NCBI GenBank assembly: GCA_034440575.1
Contig: JAOTOL010001599.1
Span: forward strand, 1,706,501 to 1,770,500
Direction: 5' to 3'
Length of the DNA stretch: 64,000 nucleotides
Source: Imbricaverruca yamaguchii
Lineage: Eukaryota > Arthropoda > Thecostraca > Neoverrucidae
Part shown: positions 55,190 through 64,000 of the stretch, piece after piece
Position numbering within the stretch: position 1 is the stretch's first letter
Layout: each line of letters begins with the position of its first letter
Program-made: the position numbers and the translations under genes
The notes under the pieces: model-generated
Databases searched by the model: none
Told to the model about the DNA's origin: nothing
Seen by the model: only the letters and a program-made list of their open reading frames with translations

Positions 55190-55345
55190 GGCCCGTGGAC
55201 TCCTGTTGGTGGCGGCCCAGTGGGCTTCTGCCGGAGGTGGGCCCGTGGGCTCCTGTTGGCGGCGGCCCAGTGGGCTTCTGCCGGAGGTGGGCCCGTGGGC
55301 CCGTGGGCTCCTGTTAGCGGCGGCCCGGCAGGCTTCTGCTTGAGG
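55190..55345. repeat. 49-bp tandem repeat, about 3 copies
   Basis: The unit contains GGCGGCCCAGTGGGCTTCTG and GTGGGCCCGTGGGCTCCTGT. Confidence 0.85.
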
Positions 55346-56186
55346 CGAGGCCGTGGAATACCGGGATCGGCCTAGTGGGTTGACGTCTCGTGCACTGATT
55401 CAATTGATTCGAAACGAAACCACGAGCCAAAGCTCATCAGAGGATTCATGTGGAACAGTCTGAATGCGTTGGGAGAAGTCTCGATGGAATTCGCTCCAAG
55501 TGCATTGTGCTACGGCTCGATTGTGTCGAACGGAGAGCGGAGTGGATGGTTTTCCCATAACACTATACCAGCTGCGATGTGGCGAGACAACTGTTTGTCC
55601 GCTGTTCAAGCGTGAGAACGGCACATAGTGCTTCAATAACTGACGCAAATGCAGGTCATTTAACCTCGCGCTGGTGGGGGATCGCGTCGATCGAACACCA
55701 GCCAGGGGTACACAATACCCTCTGAGGCTCTCAAGTTTGGATGCAGCTACGTAAATGACCAAAACACTGTCGGCGCAATGAGATTGTCCTAACAATTTGA
55801 CAATGCGCGTTAAGTTTACAGGCCATTTTTCACAGATAATAGTACCTCATAACTGGATGACAGTAGCAAAAGAGCGGTATTTACAGCTGAGGTAACGCTA
55901 AATCGAAGTGCCGGATTTTTAAAATCTACTCAGGTGCAACGGCATATGAGATAGCTAGCGGTTGAATAATGATTGAAGCCAACGGCCGGTTTATGTACAA
56001 AGTGTTCATAAAACCTTGGGTAAAGCATAATTATGGCGTCAACCTGTACCTGCAGTCTTGTTAGTGAAGTGTCAGGGCGTGAGGTGAATATCTTCCGAAT
56101 CATTTGCGCAGAGGCACCGGCATAGCCGGGCTTGGCTTCTACTCTGGCGCCGTGTGGTCAGGCTTTGAGACTTCGGCTTCAGTATT
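55346..56186. other. Unique sequence, nothing recognised
   Basis: No recognisable exon or element. Confidence 0.3.
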
Positions 56187-56200
56187 GGTTTCATGAATCT

Positions 56201-56360
56201 GGTTGGTTGGTTGGTTTTGGCTTTACGATGCACTCAGCAGCTGAGGCCACATAGCGTCGCCTGCCTCTCACCCTGGCAGGAAGGGCTGCACCTCGGGAGT
56301 CGAACCCTGTACTTCTGGCATACCAGACGCTCAGTCTAACCACTAAGCTTCCGACGCCCC
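56201..56360 (-). mobile_element. tRNA-derived SINE, 160 bp, with target duplication
   Basis: On the minus strand it starts GGGGCGTCGGAAGC, has an A box AGCTTAGTGGTTAGA (plus-strand about 56,334-56,350) and a B box GGTTCGACTCC (plus-strand 56,296-56,306), and ends in an (AACC)n tail seen on the plus strand as GGTTGGTTGGTTGG. It is flanked by a 14-bp target duplication with one mismatch: GGTTTCATGAATCT at 56,187-56,200 and GGTTTCATAAATCT at 56,361-56,374. Confidence 0.9.
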
Positions 56361-56374
56361 GGTTTCATAAATCT

Positions 56375-58851
56375 CCGGGTCGGTGGCTTCGGCTTAGAAA
56401 CGTCCGAAAATTTGTTTCTGGCTTCGAAGCCCAAAGGCTATCATCGATGTTGCTACTCAGGAACTCTTAGGGACTATCGAGGCCGCCAAATTTAGCACAG
56501 TGATAAAGCTTCTTTGCTACGCTATCGCATCCTAAGCTCTATTTAAGCTATCCATTCATTTCATCATTCCACCTCGACAAAGGCGAGCAATGGAGGAGGG
56601 GGATGTACCCCCATGCCAAAGTGCAGTCCCGCTGACCTCGAAAAGCCGCCTCTGCCGGGAGGCTGGTGCCTGTCGTCAAGGCGGCTCGTGTCATTGGCAG
56701 AGCTCATTTTCTTCCACCGACGAACTATCCTGAGCATCGTGCGACGTTGGTGCCTACCACGAGAGACGATCGCTTACTTCATTGTTCCTACCATAAACTC
56801 AAACATTCCATTTGTCTAAATAAGATTAGAGCCTTCTTTGAGCGTTTTGATGTCTGATGTTTTTTTTTTTTTTTAACAGCAGATGCATGCTCCACCACAG
56901 CTGAAACCCTACCTATAAGCACGGAGGGTGGTATCCTGTTTGAGGAAGTCCTGTATGCAACGCATTTCAGTGCGAGTCGGATTTAACCAGCTGTTCACTC
57001 CCCAGACAGATATCTAACCGTCGCCGTCAATACATTAATACCCTGTGACGAATTTGCACGGTTTTCTTCGCATCGTCTATGGTTGGCTGGAATGATCCTG
57101 TGACGTCAGTCTGTGGACGTCACCGGCTGCGGCACCCTTCCCCTCCCCTCCATTTACGTCTGGCATTAGACAGCGCGAGTACGATCCGTCGTTCCAAAAC
57201 CATTTCCAGGCCTTTGTTGACGCAGAGTGAGAACACGTGCGTGGCGGCGATTGTTCCGAGGAAATGGATGGTTCATCAGCTGGCGCCAAAAGCTAGCGAT
57301 CAGCCCCAGGCTAAGAGCCAATCCTCTTGTCACTGGCCCAGCCCTGGCCGTAAACAATTTACACCGTACAAGCCGTTCAGCTGATTGCAGCCGTCCGACT
57401 GGCAGACAAATGGTCGACGAGGAAGCGGGTGGGACCCCGCCACTCATTTGTTTATGCTACGGACACATGAAAACAAAGAAGAAATGATGTAGAAGCGGCT
57501 GAGTCCCTGGCGGCCGGACCATCTCGTCTGTTCTAATCATCAATTAACCGATATTAGGATCGTCCGGCGGGCGATATTTCATTCTCGGGTGACACGTCAG
57601 GTCGTTATGTCCGACTATTTGTTCGACGGTCGGGACAGGTGGTCATGTGTCGCCACGTCGCCGGTGCTGGGCTGCACATGCCAGCGGCCAACTCGAACAC
57701 AGAACCGGTGGCCGGGTCGTCACGCAGCGGCGCGCTCAGGACCTGCCGTGGGGCGGCGTGCAAAGCTCCTGGAGGGCGCCTTCTGCTGGAAATTCGTTGA
57801 GCGGGAGGGAGAGGGACGCACTCGAGCATGCTGAAGAGGCAACTTTCCCGGTCAGAGGAACGCCACTTTTCTATAGGGGCACAAGCCATCGGTGCTCCCC
57901 CCCCCCCCGGAGCCGCTTCTGCCCGCCAGGTAGCAGCCACCGCGCTCATCACGGTCTCCAGACACCACGCGGGGCTGCGTTAGGATGGTTTGCTGGCGAG
58001 TGACGAGAAGCCAAGGCAGTGGAAATGCGCCGTGGAACTAAGTAGAGTTGTGCGCTGACTGAGCTGACTGAGTGCGCTGACTGATTCCGGGCAGTGGTGG
58101 CGTCGGAGCCATTCTCCGCCTGATGTCTGTATAACTTGAATTTGGGGGATGCATCAAATCGCCGCAACTGGGCATTTTCTCCCCTCCACTGATCCATAAA
58201 CTCCATCGTCGAGTTCTGCCGGTATTTGTAGAAAATAATTAGCTTTGCAGTGCCTAGTGAACCTGAAATATTATAATAGTGCCATCGATGCCATGTTTGT
58301 TATGCTCCATTTGTAACTGTTTATTATACTCTAATTCGTTATTGAGCCACAATTTCCTCACACCAGTCTGAGCCTGCCGGGCTTGAAAATGGACCGGGAA
58401 TTGGGGAACGCCAAGAGCAAATGAAGTTGCAAAAGACTTAAAATCATCCTGAACGTCGTGTATGGTTGTTGCAGGGACTAAAATGCTTTAGTCACTGCAA
58501 TTAAGTGTGCACAAATATTATTTGTGTTCAAGAAACATAGTGGACCTGTAAATTGGAGCTCCAGCTCACTCGTATCTTGTATATCGTATCCCCTGCATCT
58601 CCACCGTATTTCAAAGATGCAGGTTTTGCAAAAACTAGTCAGATACGATGGAAGAGGGTGCTTAAAATAATCTTTGCATCATACAATGGGTTCGGATTTC
58701 TAGAAAATTCACTTTATACGTTTTTTTACCAAACGTATCGTATTTGACTGGGGTTGAGGATCCTCAATGCCACATTAGATTATCCGCCAGTAGTCTTGCT
58801 CCCCACTTCTAAATCGTCCGTACGCCCCTGACTCTCTGCTATGCTGTGCAG
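56375..58851. other. Unique sequence, mostly nothing recognised
   Basis: An open segment at 56,613-56,857 (plus) reads smoothly up to a T-rich run at 56,860-56,875 but matches nothing I know. A run of 12 C occupies 57,897-57,908. Around 57,530-57,570 there are TAATCATCAATTAACCG homeodomain-type words. No gene supported. Confidence 0.3.
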
Positions 58852-59419
58852 TAGGGTGTGTCGCCTGAACGGTTTTTCTTATGCTTAGTGAAATTATCGT
58901 GCAGATCACCTTAAAAAAACCGTGGTCGAAACCAAATCGAAATCAAACAATAAACAAAATATGCGACAGGCCGATAAAGAAACAAATTTGCCAGGCGCCC
59001 GGCGTTGAAGTCTCCAGTGATGGCGCTCCGTTGCGATTGGCATCTAACACCACGCGTCGTCCGCCGTCGGAGCGCCGCCGCGGCGCTGTGACGAAAAAGG
59101 CGGCAGTGGTTCGAGAATGCCGCGATCGCTACTCGCGATACATGAAAACTGCTGGAAAGAAGTCGGCATCACCAGGTGTACGTCCGTCCGGTGATGAGTG
59201 GTTTGGAAAATTGTTTGATATAGCCCGCTGCAAATGTGCTGATATCGATAGCTGCAAATGTGCGATGGCCGACAAAGTGCCACGAATGGAGTTTCCCTTT
59301 GTCCAAGACCAGAGAGGACCTCGCCAAATGCAAATCGGCACCGCAGATATCCGTGGAAACCACTCGTCGAAGCGCCATGGACGAAAGGAGGCGTCTGACC
59401 GCCGAGAGAGTCACATCAC
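58852..59419 (+). mobile_element. hAT-like DNA transposon, 5' terminus and start of its gene
   Basis: Begins TAGGGTGTGTCGCC, the same terminus as both arms of the foldback element at 31,974-32,469, and the match continues for about 260 bp. An open frame runs from 58,881 to 59,492; its first 60 or so codons overlap the terminal repeat region, so the true start is uncertain. The conserved part reads Lys-Leu-Phe-Asp-Ile-Ala near 59,210, a Cys-Lys-Cys ... Cys-Lys-Cys pair, and Gln-Asp-Gln-Arg-Gly-Pro-Arg near 59,310. It is then cut by the LINE tail. Confidence 0.8.
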
Positions 59420-62400
59420 CACAACAGACAGACAGACTTTATTGACGTCATCCACAATTGACTTGTGGCTATTACGACATCGCGTCAAATAGATAAAACA
59501 ACACAGCACAAAAGGTAAAAAAGAGGGTCAAAATCACAGACTACAAGTTAAACTATAAAAAAAAATATATATATAAAATAACAGCAAGTCGAGCAGTCTA
59601 TCAGTCCGGCGCGGGCGGCACGTCACGTAGATATTCCCGTAGGTGGCGACCAAAGATCGACACGGGAAGTCGCGTCAGCTCAGGTGGCAGTGAGTTGTAC
59701 ATGTGTGGCGCTCTGGAACTAAAGCGTCTCTTCCCCATCTCGGTGCGGGACCGGGGGACATACAAGTTGTGGTCTTGACGGGTGGTCCGGTCACGAATCT
59801 CCGCCATGGTGGTGAGATCGTGAGCCAGTGACTCTGGCTCACCATGGAGACGCACCTTGTGTATGAGGCGAAGGGTGTGATAACTCGCCAGGTTCTCCGC
59901 GCTGAGCCAGCTCAACCTCCTCAGCAGATCCGAAACGTGGTCAAACTTTTTGCGGCCGAAAATTACCTTAGCCGAGTAGTTTATAATTTTTGAATGCGAG
60001 ATAGGTTCTTTTTGGCTCCGTTACCATACACAGAAATACAGTAGCGGATCTGCGAGAAGATCAGAGCATTGACCAGCACGGAGATGACGGCAGGTGGAAG
60101 GTGCCCCTCAGATGCGACAGACCACCCAGAACTCCGAAACAACGCCGAGTCAATTCTGAGACGTGCGAGTCCCAGCTGAGAGAGCGATCGAAAATAATAC
60201 CGAGATTTTTGCATTCCGAAATGGTGGGTAGATGATGATCGCGAAATTTCACTGTGACATCCGGTAAGGCACGCAGATTTTGTGGGCTGCCCAACATCAT
60301 CAGCTGTGTCTTTGCTACGTTAATTTTCAGTCCATTTGCTCGAAACCAGATATCGAGGAGGCCAGAACTGTTTCCATATGAGTGACAACATTTTGAATTT
60401 GAGATTTCTTACCACTGACCAAAATTTGGGTGTCGTCAGCGTATTGAACAACTACTGCACCTTCGGCGAACAGGCTGAGGTCGTTGGCGAAGACGCAGTA
60501 GAGGAGAGGTCCGAGAGATGATCCTTGAAAAACGCCGATGCTGTTGGGCAACGGGGCAGATTTGTGGACGACACCCAGACTGTCAGTAAGGCTGACACTC
60601 TGGGTGTGGTTCTGAAGATAAGCCGAAAACCAGGAAGTATCGATGCCATGGAGACTCAATTTTGACAGGAGTTTCGAGTGATCTATCACATCAAAGCACT
60701 TGCTCAAATCCAGCAGGCAGAGAAGGGACACCTCTCCATGGTCACATGCGGATAGGATCTGGTCAGATATGGAGGTCAGTGCGGTTTCCGTCGAGTGACG
60801 AGGACGGAAGCCGTGCTGAGTTTGGGAGAGGAGGTGGTTATCGGACAGGTAATTGTAGAGTTGCTGGTGGACGGCACGCTCTACAATTTTCGCAATGACT
60901 GGGACGATGGAGATAGGACGGAAATTGGAAGGGTTACAGGGATCGCCGGACTTAAAGATGGGATGGACGAGGGAGTGCTTCCAAGAATCAGGAACATCGG
61001 ATTGGGTAATGCTGGAATTGACCAAATGCAGGAGCACCCCACCTAACGAGTCGAAGCACACCCTGAACATGTGGATGCTGATGCCGTCTTCGCCACAGGC
61101 CGACGACCCGCTCATCCCGAAGACGATAGCTCGCAGCTGAGATAGCGACAACGACTCCAGGGTGAAAGCACAGGCACCGACACGCGGCAAACGGCAGGAG
61201 ATACTCGGCGTCGCTCCCATACTCCTAACCTCGTCAGCCACGCACGGGCCCACGCGGACAAAAAATCGGTTAAGCTCATCAACTGTCGCGTCGGGCATCT
61301 TACGAATGGCCTGCTTGCCGCCGACAAATGACCTGATATGTCGCCACATTGACCTCTGCCCATCCTCACGGATTCGCCGCTCAACGTCGTTCCGGCTATC
61401 ACGTCTAATCGCCGATCGTACAGCTCGGTTGGCTTCCCTGTACTCCGTGGACTGGTGCCCATAAACGGTCAGCGCACCACGGCGGCGACACATCAAAGCC
61501 TTAGTTCCATCTGATACGACCGGGGCGCTAGGGTTCCTGATTCTAACAGTCCTGATGGGAGCATGGATGTCAATGGTGGGTAAAAAGATGTTCAGAAAAC
61601 AGTCCCACTTGAGCGTGACGGAGGGAGAATTAAAAACAGAACTCCAGTCAGCCAAACAAAGATCGTAAAGCAAAGCATTCGGATCGGTACGGCGAAAGCA
61701 ACGCGTGCGAACGGTGGCGCCGCTCGGTCTGGATCTGGGCACATCGACTGAAAAACGAACGAATCTATGCGGACTAAAATGACAAAATTGTGTACGGCAG
61801 TGCTGCACAATGTCACGACAGTTGGTGATAACTACGTCAAGGAGAGAGCCAGTTGAATAGGTGGGCGAGGTCACACACTGAAATAACGAGTAATCAAAAA
61901 TAAAATTAGACAGCACACGCCTACCTTGGTCCGAGTCTGGTTTCCGTAAGTCACAATTTAAATCTCCGCAAATAAAAAGTTTGGACTTCGGATAGTCAAC
62001 AATCACACGCTGGAATTGTGCTTCTAGGTCTGCAAAGTCCGCTTTCAGTCGGTCAGATTCCGTCTCGGTGGACGATATGCGGTGCAGATGATGAATTGGC
62101 GCTTGCTGTCTGGTTTAACCAACATCCACAACGTCTCCAGCTTGCTGTTGGGATGGTTGGCAGCCGTTGTGATTTTCAGCGGAGACGCGTTGGTACCTTC
62201 CCTGGCGGCCAGTGCCACCCTCCGTACCCTCGCCCGTCGGGGCGATCGGCCCGGTACAGCTGGTACCCAGGCAGCAGCAGCAATCTGTTGGGCGTCTCAG
62301 GCTTCAGCCAGGTTTCGGCCAGGCATATGATGTCATACTTGTTGCGATGTAGTACTTCAGACATTTCCAGTAATTTTGGCTTAATGGTTTGGATGTTCAG

Positions 62401-62720
62401 CAAGCAAATCTTGAGTCTTGAACTGGGAGCTGGCCATATATTCCTCTGTCGGCGTTGGGCGCCTTTGCTCCTCGCTTCCTCGCGCCAGGCGCGCGCCTGC
62501 CGCGCCTGCGCCGGCGAGGGTGGCGGCCGGAGTTCGCCGATAGGCCGCCTGACATCGCTGACCCAATGCCGGCGGGCACGCGGTCACCCAGCGATGTGCC
62601 GCCGCCTCCAAGGTCACCGGCGGGAATGCGCCGGACACCAGGCAGGGCAGGCGAACAGCAGGGGCCGCGACCAGCACGATGACACGGACCACAGCCAGCA
62701 GCACAACAAGCCGCAGTATG
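59420..62720 (-). mobile_element. LINE, near full-length copy B, nested in the transposon
   Basis: Read on the minus strand: an endonuclease start (Asn-Ile-Gln-Thr-Ile, then Ile-Ile-Cys-Leu-Ala-Glu-Thr-Trp near 62,320), Tyr-Arg-Pro-Pro near 62,080 and Cys-Gly-Asp-Leu-Asn near 61,970. A 559-codon frame (62,006-60,327) then covers the rest of the endonuclease and the reverse transcriptase core with Tyr-Ala-Asp-Asp. After a frameshift near 60,330 come the C-terminal domain and the end of ORF2 at about 59,601. The tail has AATAAAG followed by (GTCT)n at about 59,420-59,440. The 5' limit is not sharp. Jockey/CR1-type; same family as 40,700-43,085. Confidence 0.9.
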
Positions 62721-62789
62721 TCTCGATGGCTGAGAAAACATATCAGTCCCATGATAGTACCAAAGACGATGATGGGACAACCGGGACCT

Positions 62790-64000
62790 TCTGGAATGGC
62801 CCAGCTAGATTCTAATTCAGACCAAGATTCCGCCACAGATTCATCATCGCTCACATCTGTAGTCAATGAGTCAGAGTATATGGTGAACAGTAACACAGAC
62901 GAACTACTAAATACGGCTCTAGCAGCAGATCGGTACGGAGTGTCTAATCTGCGTGTGCTGCGATCATAAACAGTTTCCAAGTGGACATTGGTCGGATCAC
63001 TTCTGACGATATGGACTGCATAGTGGATAGCAAAAAGTATGGCGAGCAAGGGATCGGATTAGAAGAGAGGTAGTAGCCCAGAGCCATGAGGATCATGCAG
63101 GTCGTGTATCTGGTCTCTACTTCAACGGTAGAAAAGACGACACGCTTATGACAGCCAGTTCAAAGAAGACGGAAGAGCACATTGTGGTTGTATCCGAGCC
63201 AGACAGTGCATATTTAGGACACTTTACCCCACAGACTGGGAAAGCGGAGGACATTTTCAGGACCTGAACGCCGTGGCATATGAGTTTGGTGCGGATGTTT
63301 CTGTGCTTGGCTGTGACGGCACGAGATTTAATACTGGCCAAAAGGTGGTGTTATCCGTTTGTTTGAGCTCGGACAAAAACGCCCCGTCCACTAGTTTGTG
63401 TGCCAACTTCATGCAAATGAACTTAATCTTCGTGCAGTATTTAGCCAGTTAGATGGAGTCACAACAGGACCTAAGTCGTTTAGTGGGCTGATTGGCCGGG
63501 CTGCTGCAGGCGCAGTAGAAACCTTGCCAGTGGTCGATTTTGAGCCAATCGATGGCGGAAATGTTTCAGAAATGACGCAGGAGATTCTTAGTGACCTAAG
63601 TTCAGATCAGGCTATTCTGTAGTCTGGCGCGTAGTGTCCAGATAGAACTGCGAAAATGAAGATCGGTCCACTAAACCACTCCAGGTGGCTGACTCTGGCG
63701 GCGCGAATTCTCCGGCTCTACATATCAACCGAACAGCCATCAGACAGTCTGAGAATGCTAGCGGAGTTCATCGTGTGCCACTATACTCCCATGTGGTTCT
63801 GCGTCAGAAGAACTGGAAATGTTCTGACAGTCCTGGCAATGCGCTGCACAGCGTGCAACTTCTCAAAAGTTTGCGACCTGAGATAGCGGCCATGGTGCAG
63901 CCGGTAATACAGCGCAACAGCTACTGGTGTCACCCTGAGGCAGTACTGCTAGCAATGGCAGCGGGCCAAGATCAAGCCACACGGGAAAGGGCGGTCACTC
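62790..64000 (+). pseudogene. Transposon-encoded gene, second part, decayed, truncated at window edge
   Basis: Continues the protein begun at 58,881-59,419. Across three frames I read Asp-Arg-Tyr-Gly-Val-Ser near 62,930, Gly-Leu-Tyr-Phe-Asn-Gly-Arg-Lys near 63,110, Tyr-Leu-Gly-His-Phe-Thr-Pro near 63,215, Cys-Asp-Gly-Thr near 63,310, Cys-Gln-Leu-His-Ala-Asn-Glu-Leu near 63,400, Gly-Pro-Lys-Ser-Phe-Ser-Gly near 63,470, Leu-Asn-His-Ser-Arg-Trp-Leu near 63,670, and a final Val-Ile-Gln-Arg-Asn-Ser-Tyr block near 63,905. This order matches a family of uncharacterised proteins abundant in arthropod genomes. Frameshifts and stops (for example near 63,067) inactivate it. By context it is the transposon's own protein, probably a transposase. 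Confidence 0.8.

Noticed and set aside
56201..56360. tRNA gene on the minus strand
   Set aside because: The promoter boxes fit, but the element continues 85 bp beyond the tRNA-like part, ends in a repeat tail and has a target duplication, so it is a SINE.

Overview
This window is animal nuclear DNA: interrupted genes with GT..AG introns, non-LTR retrotransposons, a DNA transposon, tRNA-derived SINEs and many minisatellites. The host is probably an arthropod, perhaps a crustacean. That guess rests on a transposon-encoded protein family that I recall mainly from arthropod genomes and on the retroelement mix; it is inference. I see no bacterial or organelle sequence.

Region 1 (about 3.2-25.8 kb, + strand) is one gene that I can follow from a plausible start codon to its stop: the PHD and RING finger protein PHRF1. 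Twelve coding exons with matching splice phases give a predicted protein of about 1,829 residues: acidic N-terminus, RING finger (split by intron 2), PHD finger (split by intron 3), basic linker, a 3.6-kb central exon with an Arg/Ser-rich domain and a conserved DPFDPTGS block, and a C-terminal SRI-like module. A set of domains of this kind suits a chromatin-reading ubiquitin ligase coupled to RNA polymerase II. Introns hold tandem arrays, an I-clade LINE and SINEs. Several arrays are built from duplicated exon edges, including 13 extra copies of the PHD-exon splice acceptor.

Region 2 (25.8-58.8 kb) has no gene I can support. It is a mosaic of CpG-dense islands, possible promoter or enhancer segments, LINE and SINE fragments, a 496-bp foldback element with a perfect 8-bp target duplication, and at least ten unrelated minisatellites. 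The largest is a 2.6-kb array of 46/47-bp units whose lack of stop codons creates false open frames of 800-900 codons.

Region 3 (58.85-64.0 kb) holds a nested structure. A DNA transposon starts at 58,852 with the same terminus as the foldback element. It carries a decayed gene of an arthropod protein family with CDGT and CxxH motifs, and is split by a near full-length LINE on the minus strand. The far end of the transposon lies beyond the window. This autonomous-looking/foldback pair is the most interesting item here.
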